From the NCBI GenBank assembly GCA_018814405.1, contig JAHIZO010000004.1, positions 62,001 through 126,000 of the forward strand: a DNA stretch of 64,000 nucleotides, in the 5' to 3' direction. Position 1 is the first letter of the stretch, and each line of letters opens with the position of its first letter. This document shows, in pieces, positions 40,003 to 50,260 of this stretch. The notes under the pieces were generated by a model that saw only the letters and a list, made by a program, of their open reading frames with translations, ran no database searches and had not been told where the DNA came from. The position numbers and the translations under genes were made by a program. Source of the stretch: Gammaproteobacteria bacterium. GTDB lineage: Bacteria; Pseudomonadota; Gammaproteobacteria; Burkholderiales; Gallionellaceae.

Positions 40003-40736
40003 GCGTGCTCGCTTTCCGCATTGGCATTCAGGCGCAGGAAGCTGGATTCGATATCGCTTTGCTGGCGCAAATCATCCAGCGTGCCATTGAAGATCGCGCG
40101 CCCCTCGCGCAGGATCACAGCACGATCACAGACCTGTTCGACTTCGTGCAGCAAATGCGTGGACAGGATCACACTGCTGCTGTCGCCCAGTTCACTGATC
40201 AGTGCGCGGATGTCGCGTATCTGTGACGGGTCGAGGCCGACCGTGGGTTCATCCAGAATGACGACGGCGGGTTGGTGGATGATGGCCTGCGCGATGCCCA
40301 CACGTTGCTGGAAACCTTTGGAAAGTTCGCCTATCAAGCGCTGCCCCCAATCCAACAGGCCGCAACGTCGTTTTGCCAGTTCCAGATATTCAGGCAGTTG
40401 TACTTTGCTTATCTTGTGCAAGCGGGCGGCGAACAACAGTTGGTCGTCCACACGCATATCGCGATACAGAGGCGGATGCTCCGGCAGAAAGCCCAGACAG
40501 GCTTTGCCCAGATCGGCGCGCCGCGCCAGATCGAAGTCACATACTTCTACACTGCCGCTGTTGGGTTGCAGCGCACCGGATAGCATCATCAGCGTGGTGC
40601 TTTTGCCTGCCCCGTTGTGGCCCAGCAGTCCCAGCACCTCGCCGCGGCGCAGTTCAAACGTGACATCGTCCACTACCCGGCGCTTGCCGTGAGAGCGCAC
40701 CAGATTGCGGGCGGAAAGCGTGGTTGGAGCAAGCAT
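39999..40736 (-). CDS. ABC transporter ATPase of the Gld-type exporter
   Basis: A 245-residue ATP-binding subunit. Walker A is GHNGAGKSTT, the Q-loop region contains FLPEHPPLY, the signature LSKGFQQRVGIAQA, Walker B VVILDEPTVGLDP, and the H-loop ILSTHLLHEV. The ABC-2/CcmA-like subfamily fits export. It opens the minus-strand operon, divergent from the TPR lipoprotein gene. Confidence 0.93.
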   Translation of the reverse strand: MLAPTTLSARNLVRSHGKRRVVDDVTFELRRGEVLGLLGHNGAGKSTTLMMLSGALQPNSGSVEVCDFDLARRADLGKACLGFLPEHPPLYRDMRVDDQLLFAARLHKISKVQLPEYLELAKRRCGLLDWGQRLIGELSKGFQQRVGIAQAIIHQPAVVILDEPTVGLDPSQIRDIRALISELGDSSSVILSTHLLHEVEQVCDRAVILREGRAIFNGTLDDLRQQSDIESSFLRLNANAESEHA

Positions 40737-40816
40737 GTGTATGAGGGCTGCGCGGTTTTGAGTTGCGACGAATATAACCTAATATGTCGGCTCGTATCAA
40801 AACACCCAGGCCCTAG

Positions 40817-42562
40817 ATGATCTTTCCGACACGAATCCTTGCTCTGCCACTGATCTTGCTGCTGGCAGCCTGCGCGAACACGCCGCAGAAATCCCCTGAC
40901 CAAGCACCTGAAGCTGATGTGACGCATCATGGTCGTCTGGAGCAGATCGCCCCTGAGCCCAAGCTGGATCTGCCCGATGTCGCGCTGACGGATCGCATGT
41001 TGTATGAGTTCTTGCTGGGTGACATCGCGGCGCAGCGTGGCCGTCCGGAATTGGCCGCTCAAGCCTATCTCGATCTGGCGCAAACCTCCCGCGATCCCCG
41101 TGTGGCACGCCGTGCCGCGCAATTGACGTTCGAGGCGCATCAATATGATCTGTCGCTGGAGGCGTTCAAACTGTGGCAGGAGCTGGAACCTTCCTCGCCG
41201 TTGGCGAAGCAGATGTTGGTCTCGTTGCTGCTCTCCGGCGGCCAGTTGGAAGAAGCGCGTCCCCATGTAGTTGAAATGCTGGCAGCCGAGCCGCAGAAGG
41301 GGCGCTCGTTCATGAGCTTGTATGGTTTGCTGGCACGTGTGCCGGATAAAGCTGCTGCACTCGACTGGTTGACCGAAGTGGCGAAACCCTATCCGGAGGT
41401 TGCCGAGGCGCATTGGGCGCTGGCCCAGACCGCCATCACCGCCGGCAAGCCGGAGCTGGCTCTGGACGAAGCGAACAAGTCGCTGGAACTGAAACCGGAC
41501 TGGGATCTGGCAGTGATGCTGGCCGCGCAGCAGACTAAGCTGGATGCGCCGCAACGTGCTGTCACGATGCTGTCGCGCTTTTTGAAAGCACACCCGGAAC
41601 GCCATGAGGTACGTCTGTTCTATGCGCGCATGTTGCTGGAACAGAAACATTATGAGTCGGCTCGCGAGCAATTCGCTGAACTGTTGGAACAGCGCCCGGA
41701 CAGTGCCGAACTGGCCTTCGCCATCGCCATGATCTCGCTGCAGATGGGCGAACTGGATCGTGCCGAACAGGAACTGCGTCAGGCTTTGTCCGGCAAGGGG
41801 GGCGATAACGACACGCTGCGCTTCTATCTTGGGCAACTATATGAAGCCAAACAGGAATGGACCGCCGCCCTGCAACACTATCGCCAGATCCAGGGGGGTG
41901 ACAGGCTGTATATCTCGCGTTTGCGAATCGCCTATCTGCAGAACAAGCTGGGCGAATTGGCCGCAGCACGCAAGACACTGGCGGAGACGACTGCCAAGGA
42001 TGATGCGCAGCACGTGCAACTGGTGATGGTGGATGCGCAATTCCTGCGTGAAGCCGGACAGCATGCGGAAGGCCTCAAGGTGCTGATGGCTGGATTGAAA
42101 AGATTCCCCGATCAACCGGAACTGCTTTACCAAGCCGCTTTGCAGGCCGACAGGCTGAGCAAGCATAAAGACTTTGAAGAACTGATCCGCAAACTGATCA
42201 AGATAGAGCCCAATAATGCACATGCCTACAACGCACTGGGTTATGGCTGGTTGGTGCGCAATATCCGTATCCCGGAAGCAATGGAGCTGGTCGAGAAAGC
42301 CTACAGGCTGGCACCGGACGATGCAGCCATCATCGACAGCATGGGCTGGGCTTATTACCGCTTGGGGCAGTTGGACAAGAGTCTGGAATTCCTGCGCCGT
42401 TCCTATGCGGTCAATCCCGATCCAGAGATCGCCGCCCATCTGGGTGAAGTGCTGTGGGTGAAGGGTGAGCGCGAAGCCGCGCAGAAAGTTTGGCGCGCCA
42501 GCGAGCAAGAACATCCGGACAACACGATGTTGCGCGATGTGATCCATAAGTTCCTGCCATAA
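40817..42562 (+). CDS. TPR-repeat outer-membrane lipoprotein
   Basis: A 581-residue lipoprotein: lipobox LLAAC with Cys at 19. The rest is about a dozen tetratricopeptide repeats, for example EVAEAHWALAQTAITAGKPE and AAIIDSMGWAYYRLGQLDKS. It precedes lolB and ispE in a fixed betaproteobacterial order and probably scaffolds envelope proteins. No enzyme domain is present. Confidence 0.9.
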   Translation: MIFPTRILALPLILLLAACANTPQKSPDQAPEADVTHHGRLEQIAPEPKLDLPDVALTDRMLYEFLLGDIAAQRGRPELAAQAYLDLAQTSRDPRVARRAAQLTFEAHQYDLSLEAFKLWQELEPSSPLAKQMLVSLLLSGGQLEEARPHVVEMLAAEPQKGRSFMSLYGLLARVPDKAAALDWLTEVAKPYPEVAEAHWALAQTAITAGKPELALDEANKSLELKPDWDLAVMLAAQQTKLDAPQRAVTMLSRFLKAHPERHEVRLFYARMLLEQKHYESAREQFAELLEQRPDSAELAFAIAMISLQMGELDRAEQELRQALSGKGGDNDTLRFYLGQLYEAKQEWTAALQHYRQIQGGDRLYISRLRIAYLQNKLGELAAARKTLAETTAKDDAQHVQLVMVDAQFLREAGQHAEGLKVLMAGLKRFPDQPELLYQAALQADRLSKHKDFEELIRKLIKIEPNNAHAYNALGYGWLVRNIRIPEAMELVEKAYRLAPDDAAIIDSMGWAYYRLGQLDKSLEFLRRSYAVNPDPEIAAHLGEVLWVKGEREAAQKVWRASEQEHPDNTMLRDVIHKFLP

Positions 42563-42566
42563 GTCG

Positions 42567-43115
42567 ATGCGTAGTTTAGTTCTAGCCTCATTGTTGCTGT
42601 CTGCCTGTGCGACGACGCCCTCTGTCGTGCAGCGTCCCGCCGCAGTCGATGCCCCATTCGTCATTAACGGCCGTATAGCGATCATCCAGCCTGCCCGGCG
42701 CGACAGTGCCGGTTTGCGTTGGACGCATGATGCAGCTGCGGACGAAATGCTCTTGCTGTCCCCGCTGGGTCAGGCCGTGGCGCGCATCACCTCCAATGCG
42801 CAGGGTGTAGCGCTGGAAGCGGATGGTGAGACACATATGGCACCGGATGCAGAGACGCTCACGCAAGAGTTGCTGGGCTGGCAGTTGCCGCTCTCCGGCT
42901 TGCGCTATTGGATCGCCGCCTTACCCGCGCCAAGTGGCGAATTTCACAGCGAGCAGGATGCGCAAGGCAGGATGTCGGTGTTGTATCAGCAGGGCTGGAC
43001 CATCCGTTACACGCGCTATGCGGGCGAAGCACGTGACGCATTGCCGCTGCGCCTGAGTTTGCAGCGCGAAGGCATGGAAGTGCGGGTGTTGATCGACGAA
43101 TGGGAGGTGCAATGA
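42567..43115 (+). CDS. lolB: Outer-membrane lipoprotein receptor LolB
   Basis: A 182-residue lipoprotein (lipobox LLSAC, Cys at 14) that accepts lipoproteins from LolA and inserts them in the outer membrane. The GRIAIIQPARRDSAGLRW strand and the TLTQELLGWQLPLSGLRYW motif are typical. The stop overlaps ispE by four bases. Confidence 0.9.
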   Translation: MRSLVLASLLLSACATTPSVVQRPAAVDAPFVINGRIAIIQPARRDSAGLRWTHDAAADEMLLLSPLGQAVARITSNAQGVALEADGETHMAPDAETLTQELLGWQLPLSGLRYWIAALPAPSGEFHSEQDAQGRMSVLYQQGWTIRYTRYAGEARDALPLRLSLQREGMEVRVLIDEWEVQ

Positions 43116-43975
43116 ACACTCTGGTGTGCGCTGCACCCGCCAAGCTGAACCTGTTCCTGCACGTGGTCGGCCGTCGCGACGATGGCTATCACCTGCTGCA
43201 GACATTATTCCGTTTCATCGACCTGAACGACACCTTGCATTTCACCCTGCGTGACGATGGCGATGTGTGCCGGCTTAACGCGCTGGAAGGTGTACCGCCG
43301 GAGCAGGATCTGTGCGTGCGTGCGGCACGTCTGCTGCAGTATGAGACCGGCTGCACATTGGGGGTGGATATCGAGGTCGAAAAACGCATCCCCATGGGGG
43401 GGGGCTTGGGCGGCGGCAGTTCGGATGCGGCTACCACGCTATTGGCGCTGAACAAGCTGTGGCAGCTGGGTTTGGGTCGTGAACGCTTGATGGCGCTGGG
43501 CTTGACGTTGGGGGCGGATGTGCCGGTATTCGTGTTCGGCGACAACGCTTTTGCCGAAGGCGTGGGAGAGCGTCTGCAGGCGTATGAATTGCCGGAAGCT
43601 TGGTATGTCGTGCTGTGTCCGCCGGTGCATGTGCCGACAGCAAAGATTTTTACGCATTCTGAATTGACACGAAATACGATTTCGATGACAATGCGCGCCC
43701 TTCCGAAGGGGGAAACGTTTCGGACTGGCCGACAAGCTGGTTTGAACAACGATCTGCAGGCTGTGGCCTGTAAGTTGTACCCAGAAGTTGCGGAATATCT
43801 TGCCTGGTTGACGCGGTTTGCTCCGGCAATGATGACAGGCTCGGGCGCATGTGTATTTGCCGAGTTCGCAACGGAAGCGGAAGCAAAAGCGGTATTGCAG
43901 CAGTTGCCACCGAATATGCGCGGATATGTCGCGCACGGCCTGCAACAGCACCCTCTCAGGGAATTCGCTGCATAA
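43112..43975 (+). CDS. ispE: 4-diphosphocytidyl-2-C-methyl-D-erythritol kinase IspE
   Basis: A 287-residue GHMP kinase of the non-mevalonate isoprenoid pathway. Motif 1 is [19 protein letters not shown], the ATP loop [14 protein letters not shown], and the C-terminal motif [12 protein letters not shown]. Directly followed by tRNA-Gln after six bases. Confidence 0.96.
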   Translation: MNTLVCAAPAKLNLFLHVVGRRDDGYHLLQTLFRFIDLNDTLHFTLRDDGDVCRLNALEGVPPEQDLCVRAARLLQYETGCTLGVDIEVEKRIPMGGGLGGGSSDAATTLLALNKLWQLGLGRERLMALGLTLGADVPVFVFGDNAFAEGVGERLQAYELPEAWYVVLCPPVHVPTAKIFTHSELTRNTISMTMRALPKGETFRTGRQAGLNNDLQAVACKLYPEVAEYLAWLTRFAPAMMTGSGACVFAEFATEAEAKAVLQQLPPNMRGYVAHGLQQHPLREFAA

Positions 43976-43981
43976 AGTTTT

Positions 43982-44056
43982 TGGGGAGTCGCCAAGTGGT
44001 AAGGCACCGGATTTTGATTCCGGCATTCGTAGGTTCGATCCCTACCTCCCCAGCCA
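43982..44056 (+). tRNA. tRNA-Gln (anticodon TTG)
   Basis: A 75-base cloverleaf. Acceptor stem TGGGGAG pairs with CTCCCCA; the anticodon stem CCGGA/TCCGG encloses loop TTTTGAT with anticodon TTG at 44014-44016. The T-arm is GTAGG-TTCGATC-CCTAC. The terminal CCA is encoded. Confidence 0.97.
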
Positions 44057-44117
44057 GTTAATAGAAGTATCGATGGGCGCTCGCGCCCTTTTCATTTTTC
44101 TCAAAGAGGTGCTCCCG

Positions 44118-45065
44118 ATGTCCGGCGACATGATGGTTTTCACCGGCAATGCCAATCCCAAGCTGGCTGAAAGCGTAGCTAGGCATCTAGGAATCCATCT
44201 CGGTCGTGCAACCGTCAGCCGTTTCTCCGACGGCGAAGTGATGGTGGAGATCCTTGAGCATGTACGCGGTAAGGATGTCTTCATCCTGCAATCCACCTGC
44301 GCGCCAACCAACGATAATCTGATGGAAGTCATGGTGATGGTCGATTCCCTGCGCCGTGCGTCGGCTGCCCGCATCACCGCCGCCATCCCGTATTTCGGTT
44401 ATGCACGCCAGGATCGACGTCCACGCTCTGCACGTGTGGCGATCACCGCCAAAGTAGTGGCGAACATGCTGAGCAGCGCCGGTGTTGACCGCGTGCTGAC
44501 CATGGACCTGCACTCTGACCAGATCCAAGGCTTCTTCGACATCCCGGTGGACAACATCTACGCCAGTCCCATCCTGCTGTCCGATGTGTGGCGTTGTGAC
44601 TACCCCAACCTGATCGTGGTGTCGCCCGACGTGGGCGGCGTGGTGCGTGCACGTGCACTGGCCAAGCAACTGGATGCCGATCTGGCCATCATCGACAAAC
44701 GCCGTCCCAAGCCGAACGTGGCCAAGGTGATGAACATCATCGGTGACGTGGCAGGCCGTACCTGCCTGATCATGGACGACATGGTCGATACTGCGAACAC
44801 CCTGTGCGAAGCCGCCAATGCGCTGAAAGAGAAGGGCGCAACCCGCGTGCTGGCCTACTGTACCCACGGCGTGTTGTCCGGCCCCGCTATCGAACGCATC
44901 GAAAAGTCAGCCATCGATGAGTTGGTCGTGACCGACACCATCCCCTTGCAGGAGAATGCGCGCAATTGCAGCCGCATCCGCCAGCTCAGCGTCGCCGAAC
45001 TGATGGCCGAGACCCTGCGCCGTATCAATGCGGAAGAGTCTGTCAGCTCCCTGTTCGTTGATTAA
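44118..45065 (+). CDS. prs: Ribose-phosphate pyrophosphokinase (PRPP synthetase)
   Basis: A 315-residue enzyme making PRPP from ribose-5-phosphate and ATP. Motifs: [30 protein letters not shown], the cation-binding [11 protein letters not shown], and the PRPP loop [12 protein letters not shown]. The ATG with AGAGGTGC upstream is chosen; an in-frame ATG 45 bases earlier is less likely. Confidence 0.97.
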   Translation: MSGDMMVFTGNANPKLAESVARHLGIHLGRATVSRFSDGEVMVEILEHVRGKDVFILQSTCAPTNDNLMEVMVMVDSLRRASAARITAAIPYFGYARQDRRPRSARVAITAKVVANMLSSAGVDRVLTMDLHSDQIQGFFDIPVDNIYASPILLSDVWRCDYPNLIVVSPDVGGVVRARALAKQLDADLAIIDKRRPKPNVAKVMNIIGDVAGRTCLIMDDMVDTANTLCEAANALKEKGATRVLAYCTHGVLSGPAIERIEKSAIDELVVTDTIPLQENARNCSRIRQLSVAELMAETLRRINAEESVSSLFVD

Positions 45066-45148
45066 GTTTTAGTGGTGACCATGTTGGTCATCACACAACC
45101 CGGAATACTCTGGTCGCGGAGTGTTCCAATTGAAGTGGAGAAGTAATA

Positions 45149-45775
45149 ATGTCTATCGAAATCAGCGCAACAAAACGCCAAGTGCAAGGAACGGGTGCGA
45201 GCCGCCGTCTGCGCAAAGCGAATCGCGTCCCCGCCGTCGTGTACGGTTCCGGCGACGCAATCATGATCGAACTGGATCACAACGCAATCTATTTCGCACT
45301 GAAGAACGAAGCGTTCCACGCTTCCGTGCTTTCGCTGGATCTGGATGGCAAGAAAGAATCCGTGCTGCTGCGCGACTTCCAGATGCATCCTTTCCGCCAG
45401 CAAGTGCAACACGTTGACTTTCAGCGCGTCGACCCCAAGAAGAAAGTGCACAAGAAGGTGCCTTTGCACTTCATCAACGACGAAATCGCTCCTGGCGTAA
45501 AACTGGGCGGCGGAAAGATCACGCACGTGCTGAACGAACTGGATGTCGTATGTCTGGCTAAAGACCTGCCGACTTCGATCGAGATCGATCTGGCTGCGCT
45601 GGAGCTGGGACATTCTGTTCACATCGCCGACATCAAGCTGCCTAAGGGCGTTGAAGTGGCTAACCATCACCACGCTGCCGATGCAGTGGCTACCGTGCAA
45701 GTGCCTCGCGGTGCAGTTGAAGCTGTCGCAACTGCCGAAGCAGAAGCTGCACCTGCTGCTGAAGAAAAGAAGTAA
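45149..45775 (+). CDS. rplY: 50S ribosomal protein L25 (CTC form)
   Basis: A 208-residue long-form L25/Ctc that binds 5S rRNA. The N-terminal L25 domain includes RRLRKANRVPAVVYGSG and QMHPFRQQVQHVDFQRV; the C-terminal TL5-like domain covers about 95-185, ending in an Ala/Glu-rich tail. GGAGAA precedes the ATG. A strong terminator follows. Confidence 0.96.
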   Translation: MSIEISATKRQVQGTGASRRLRKANRVPAVVYGSGDAIMIELDHNAIYFALKNEAFHASVLSLDLDGKKESVLLRDFQMHPFRQQVQHVDFQRVDPKKKVHKKVPLHFINDEIAPGVKLGGGKITHVLNELDVVCLAKDLPTSIEIDLAALELGHSVHIADIKLPKGVEVANHHHAADAVATVQVPRGAVEAVATAEAEAAPAAEEKK

Positions 45776-45789
45776 TCACTTCTTGAACA

Positions 45790-45827
45790 ACCCGCCATGT
45801 CATCTAACGGTGCATGGCGGGTTTTTT
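45790..45827 (+). terminator. Intrinsic terminator after rplY, abutting pth start
   Basis: CCCGCCATG and CATGGCGGG form a perfect 9-bp stem, extendable by A-T, followed by TTTTTT. The 3' arm ends only ten bases before the pth ATG, so it carries the only purine-rich sequence near that start. Confidence 0.9.
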
Positions 45828-45831
45828 CATT

Positions 45832-46410
45832 ATGAGCGAGCAAATCAAACTCATCGTCGGGCTGGGTAACCCCGGCAAGGAATATGACACCACGCGCCAC
45901 AATGCAGGTTTTTGGTGGGTGGACGAACTCGCGCGTATGCATAACGCCACCTTTAAGGCCGACAGCAAGTTTCACGGCCTTGTCGCAAAATCCAATCTGC
46001 ATGGGCATGAAGTGCATCTGCTCAAGCCGCAGACATTTATGAACGTGAGCGGTCGCGCCGTGGGTGCGTTGGCCAACTTCTACAAGTTCGCACCGTCGCA
46101 GATACTGGTGGTACATGATGAACTCGATCTGCCGCCGGGCAGTGCAAAGCTTAAGTTGGGCGGCGGCCACGGCGGACATAACGGATTGAAGGACATCATC
46201 GCGCATCTGGGCACTAAAGATTTCTGGCGCCTGCGCATCGGCGTCGGTCATCCTGGTGATCGTGCGGAAGTGGTGAATTTCGTGCTCAATGCACCACGCA
46301 AAGAAGAGCAAGTTTTGATCGATGAAGCATCACAACGCGCACAAGATGTCGCGCCGATGATCATCGAAGGTAAACTCGAAGCAGCGATGTTGAAGCTACA
46401 TAGCAATTAA
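45832..46410 (+). CDS. pth: Peptidyl-tRNA hydrolase
   Basis: A 192-residue enzyme that recycles tRNA from prematurely released peptidyl-tRNA. Catalytic His is in [44 protein letters not shown] and [13 protein letters not shown] are family motifs. [18 protein letters not shown] is the canonical start. No good ribosome site is visible because the rplY terminator occupies that place; an in-frame ATG 18 bases upstream lies inside the hairpin. Confidence 0.95.
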   Translation: MSEQIKLIVGLGNPGKEYDTTRHNAGFWWVDELARMHNATFKADSKFHGLVAKSNLHGHEVHLLKPQTFMNVSGRAVGALANFYKFAPSQILVVHDELDLPPGSAKLKLGGGHGGHNGLKDIIAHLGTKDFWRLRIGVGHPGDRAEVVNFVLNAPRKEEQVLIDEASQRAQDVAPMIIEGKLEAAMLKLHSN

Positions 46411-46424
46411 CCAAGGAAACAACC

Positions 46425-47516
46425 ATGAGTCTCAAGTGCGGTATCGTCGGCCTCCCCAATGTGGGCAAATCCACCATGTTCAATGCCCTGACCAAGGCGG
46501 GTATCGCGGCGGAGAACTATCCCTTCTGCACCATCGAACCCAACGTCGGTATCGTTGAAGTACCCGATCCGCGTATGGATGGACTGGCCAAGATCGTCAA
46601 TCCGCAGCGCATGCAGTACGCCATCGTCGAATTCGTCGATATCGCGGGTCTGGTGGCGGGGGCGTCCAAAGGTGAAGGCCTGGGTAACCAGTTCCTCGCC
46701 AATATCCGCGAGACCGATGCCATCGTCAACGTCGTGCGCTGTTTCGACGACGAGAACGTGGTGCACGTGGCGGGCAAGGTCGATCCGATCTCCGACATCG
46801 AAGTCATCCTCACCGAATTGGCGCTGGCCGACATGGCCGTGGTGGAGCGCACCATTCACCGTGACGGCAAGAAAGCCAAGTCTGGCGACAAAGATGCGCA
46901 GAAGCTGGTGGCGATGCTGGAGAAACTGCTGCCGCACCTGAACGAAGGTAAGCCGGCGCGTACTTTCGGTCTGAGTGAAGAAGAGGTGGAACTGCTCAAG
47001 CCGCTGTGCCTGCTCACCATCAAGCCGGCGATGTATGTCGGAAATGTGCTGGAAGACGGTTTCGAGAACAACCCGTATCTGGATCGTCTGCGTGAACACG
47101 CAGCGAAAGAAGGTGCGCCTGTAGTGGCGCTGTGCGCCAAGATCGAACAGGAACTGGCCGATCTGGAAGATGCCGACAAGAAAGAATTCCTGGCCGACCT
47201 CGGTCTGGAAGAGCCCGGCTTGAATCGCCTGATCCGTGCCGGTTATGAGTTGCTGGGTCTGCAAACCTACTTCACAGCAGGCGTGAAGGAAGTGCGCGCC
47301 TGGACCATCCATAAAGGCGACACCGCCCCGCAAGCGGCCGGTGTCATCCACACCGACTTCGAGAAGGGTTTTATCCGTGCGCAGACCATCTCCTACGAAG
47401 ACTTCATCGCCTGTGGCGGCGAAGCCGGTGCCAAGGAAAAGGGCAAGATGCGTGTGGAAGGAAAAGAATACGTGGTGCAGGATGGCGACGTGATGAATTT
47501 CCTGTTCAACGTCTAA
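46425..47516 (+). CDS. ychF: Redox-regulated ATPase YchF (OLA1 family)
   Basis: A 363-residue Obg-family P-loop protein that prefers ATP. G1 is [16 protein letters not shown], followed by [12 protein letters not shown] and [17 protein letters not shown]; the usual G4 specificity motif NKxD is absent as in all YchF. The C-terminal TGS-like domain ends in [21 protein letters not shown] precedes the ATG. Order pth-ychF is conserved. Confidence 0.97.
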   Translation: MSLKCGIVGLPNVGKSTMFNALTKAGIAAENYPFCTIEPNVGIVEVPDPRMDGLAKIVNPQRMQYAIVEFVDIAGLVAGASKGEGLGNQFLANIRETDAIVNVVRCFDDENVVHVAGKVDPISDIEVILTELALADMAVVERTIHRDGKKAKSGDKDAQKLVAMLEKLLPHLNEGKPARTFGLSEEEVELLKPLCLLTIKPAMYVGNVLEDGFENNPYLDRLREHAAKEGAPVVALCAKIEQELADLEDADKKEFLADLGLEEPGLNRLIRAGYELLGLQTYFTAGVKEVRAWTIHKGDTAPQAAGVIHTDFEKGFIRAQTISYEDFIACGGEAGAKEKGKMRVEGKEYVVQDGDVMNFLFNV

Positions 47517-47533
47517 GGTGTAATTCTCGTTTG

Positions 47534-47573
47534 ATGTAAAAAGGCCAAGCCGGAAGGCTTGGCCTTTTTACAT
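47534..47573. terminator. Bidirectional intrinsic terminator after ychF
   Basis: An 18-bp perfect stem (ATGTAAAAAGGCCAAGCC and its complement) with a GGAA loop; A- and T-runs on both sides let it stop ychF and the opposing HDOD gene. Confidence 0.92.
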
Positions 47574-47591
47574 TCGAGGGTTTGGTTACAC

Positions 47592-48437
47592 TTAATCGTC
47601 GTTCAGAAAAGCCAGCATGTCCGATTTCAATTCTGAGAACTCTTGGTCGGTCATTTCAAAGTGCGCGAGTACATCTGTGCCGTGCAGATCCCACTCCTTG
47701 TCGCGCACATGCAGGTGCTCGTCGGTGACGCACACCGCCATGTGTATCAAGCCAATCAAGTCACGCACATCGTCACCGGCATGGGCGCTGGGTGAGGTGA
47801 ATATCGTCGCGTCATGGTGATAGCGAATGGCGGTGCAGACCCGCACAGGCAACGCCCATGAACGCGTGAGCATGTTGCCGACCACGGCATGGTTGGTGGA
47901 GAAATGCGTATCTTCAATGTGGCAGTGCGGAATGCCCTTTGCCCCCTGCGTCATGAGCGTTTCCCGATAATCCGGAAACTTCTGCATCAGCACCGGGATG
48001 CCGCAGTCATGGAACAGCGCCGCGAGATAGCTTTCTTCCCGCGATAGTGTGGGGAATCTGGCAGCCATTCTTTCGGCGACGCTGGCCGCGATGCTGGAAC
48101 GTTCCCAGAATTTTTCGAATTGCTGACCATCCTCACCGAGGCTTTGGCGCAACGCGATGTTGTGCACCAGATTCGCGACGTTCTTGATGCCCAGAACGCT
48201 GGCGGCATGGAAAACCGAAGTGACTTTGGTTCTCAAGCCGATGAAGGGTGAATTCGCCAGCTTCAACAATGGCGCGAGCATGCCAGCATCCTTGCTGATC
48301 AAATGCGCGATCTTTTCCATGCTGGCATCAGAATTCTTGATCTCGCGCATGAGCTCGTTCAGCATCGTCGGGCAAGGCGGGATAAAGATGCCGTTCAGTG
48401 TTTGTTCGGTAGCGGAGAGCGACAATTCTGAGTTCAT
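47592..48437 (-). CDS. HDOD-domain protein
   Basis: A 281-residue HDOD protein, the second in the window. Domain about 20-215: PPCPTMLNELMREIKNSD, KDAGMLAPLLKLANSPFIG, YLAALFHDCGIPVLMQKFPD and RYHHDATIF. Partner unknown; such proteins link to signalling and cell-cycle control. AGGAAACGCAG precedes the chosen ATG; a non-ATG start 27 bases earlier is less likely. Confidence 0.88.
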   Translation of the reverse strand: MNSELSLSATEQTLNGIFIPPCPTMLNELMREIKNSDASMEKIAHLISKDAGMLAPLLKLANSPFIGLRTKVTSVFHAASVLGIKNVANLVHNIALRQSLGEDGQQFEKFWERSSIAASVAERMAARFPTLSREESYLAALFHDCGIPVLMQKFPDYRETLMTQGAKGIPHCHIEDTHFSTNHAVVGNMLTRSWALPVRVCTAIRYHHDATIFTSPSAHAGDDVRDLIGLIHMAVCVTDEHLHVRDKEWDLHGTDVLAHFEMTDQEFSELKSDMLAFLNDD

Positions 48438-48769
48438 CTGCGTTTCCTGTGTTTGAGTGAGCAACGTGCGCGGCAGGCATGATGCATAAGTTTTCGCTGT
48501 TTTTCCATATGTCGAAATATATAGGCCACGGTATAGATAACGGTGCCCGTGAAATGTAGCAGCGCAAGAATACTGTTCTGTTACACTGCGCGCCGCAATC
48601 TCGTTTCAGTCTGATGTAACTACTAGCCAATCCACTAAGCCAGCAAGTTGGCAAGTGGCTGGTTATAGTGATTGCCGCCGATTCCGGTACGCAACAACCA
48701 CCTCATTCAGCCTCAGACTGGCGTTCTTATTGAACGACAGGCCGTTTGTACCAAGAAGAAAGAAAATAA
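48438..48769. other. Divergent intergenic region without a gene
   Basis: Separates the minus-strand HDOD gene from rhlE. It is A/T-richer than the flanks and must hold both promoters, but I see no element strong enough to name and no plausible small gene. The long spacing gives rhlE a potentially long untranslated leader. Confidence 0.5.
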
Positions 48770-50110
48770 ATGACATTCGCATCCCTCGGCTTGTCCGAAG
48801 AACTCGTTCGCGCCGTTACCGAGCGCGGTTACACCGAACCCACCCCCATTCAGGCCCAAGCCATTCCCGTCATCCTCAAAGGCGGCGACCTCATGGGCGG
48901 CGCGCAGACCGGCACCGGCAAGACTGCCGGATTCACGTTGCCGCTGTTGCAACGTCTGATGGAAAAACCCGTCACCGGCAAAGCGCCCATCCGCGCGCTG
49001 GTGCTGACCCCCACGCGCGAACTCGCCGCCCAAGTGGAAGAGAGCGTGCGCCTGTACGGCAAACACCTGCCGCTCAAATCCATGATGATGTTCGGCGGGG
49101 TCAACATCAATCCGCAGATCAAACAACTGCACGGCCGCGTGGATATTCTGGTGGCGACACCGGGTCGTCTGCTCGACCACCTGCAACAGAAGACAGTGAA
49201 CCTGTCGCAAGTCGAGATACTGGTGCTGGACGAAGCTGACCGCATGCTGGACATGGGCTTCATCCGCGATATCAAGAAAGTGCTGGCCGTGCTGCCCAAG
49301 CAACGCCAGAACCTGCTGTTCTCCGCCACTTTCTCCGACGAGATCAAGCTGCTGGCCGACGGCCTGCTGAACAATCCCGCACTGATCGAAGTGGCCCGCC
49401 GCAATCAGGCCAACGAGCTGATCGAACAGCGCGTCTATCCGGTCGACCGCGAGCGCAAACGCGAACTGCTCACGCACCTGATCAAGGAACATAACTGGTT
49501 CCAAGTGCTGGTGTTCACACGCACCAAGCACGGCGCGAACCGTCTGGCCGAACAACTCGACAAAGACGGCATCCCCGCGATGGCGATCCACGGCAACAAG
49601 AGCCAGGCTGCCCGTACCCGTGCGCTGGCCGAATTCAAGACCGCCAAGCTGCAAGTGCTGGTCGCCACCGACATCGCCGCGCGCGGTATCGACATCATCG
49701 AACTGCCGCACGTGGTCAACTTCGAACTGCCCAACGTGGCGGAAGACTATGTGCACCGCATCGGCCGTACCGGCCGTGCCGGTAGCGAAGGCGAAGCCAG
49801 TTCATTGGTATGTGTAGATGAACACAAACTGCTGCGCGACATCGAGCGCCTTATCAAGCGTGAGATCCCCGTGGTGAACGTACCGGGCTTCGATGTCGAT
49901 CCGCGCATCAAAGCCGAACCGATCCTGAACGGTTCGAATCGCGGTGGCGGACAACGCCAGGGACAAGGTCGCGGTCAATCCGCACCTCGCGCAGGTGGCG
50001 GACAAGGCCGTGGCGCACCGCGTCCCGGCGGCAAGCCTGCCGGTGGTGGCGCAGGTCGTAGTGGCGTGCCGGGTGCTGCCCAGCATCGTTCCGGCGGTCG
50101 CGGTCGCTAA
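48770..50110 (+). CDS. rhlE: DEAD-box RNA helicase RhlE
   Basis: A 446-residue ATP-dependent RNA helicase. Q motif [12 protein letters not shown], Walker [40 protein letters not shown] and [10 protein letters not shown] are all present. The last about 65 residues are Gly/Arg/Gln-rich and likely bind RNA nonspecifically. RhlE assists ribosome assembly and RNA turnover, often in the cold. Confidence 0.94.
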   Translation: MTFASLGLSEELVRAVTERGYTEPTPIQAQAIPVILKGGDLMGGAQTGTGKTAGFTLPLLQRLMEKPVTGKAPIRALVLTPTRELAAQVEESVRLYGKHLPLKSMMMFGGVNINPQIKQLHGRVDILVATPGRLLDHLQQKTVNLSQVEILVLDEADRMLDMGFIRDIKKVLAVLPKQRQNLLFSATFSDEIKLLADGLLNNPALIEVARRNQANELIEQRVYPVDRERKRELLTHLIKEHNWFQVLVFTRTKHGANRLAEQLDKDGIPAMAIHGNKSQAARTRALAEFKTAKLQVLVATDIAARGIDIIELPHVVNFELPNVAEDYVHRIGRTGRAGSEGEASSLVCVDEHKLLRDIERLIKREIPVVNVPGFDVDPRIKAEPILNGSNRGGGQRQGQGRGQSAPRAGGGQGRGAPRPGGKPAGGGAGRSGVPGAAQHRSGGRGR

Positions 50111-50117
50111 GTAACTG

Positions 50118-50235
50118 TCCACTAAAATCACGAAAAAACACGAACACGAAAATTGCGCATCAGCAAGACGATGCCCGATTGAAAGAATCCTTTTCAGTTC
50201 GATTTCATTTCGTGCTTTTCGTGTCTTTCGTGGAT
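50118..50235. repeat. MITE-like element with imperfect CACGAA inverted repeats
   Basis: The left arm (TCCACTAAAATCACGAAAAA, then CACGAACACGAAAATT) and the right arm at 50204-50235, whose complement reads CCACGAAAGACACGAAAAGC, are imperfect inverted repeats built of CACGAA units. About 50 bases of unique sequence lie between. No gene is inside. The shape resembles dispersed palindromic repeats. Confidence 0.6.
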
Positions 50236-50260
50236 AAATGGTTTTGTTAAGGAAAACAAG

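Noticed and set aside
48655-49239. 194-codon plus-strand frame overlapping the start of rhlE
   Set aside because: Ser/Arg/His-rich frame overlapping the helicase motifs of rhlE in another phase; no ribosome site.
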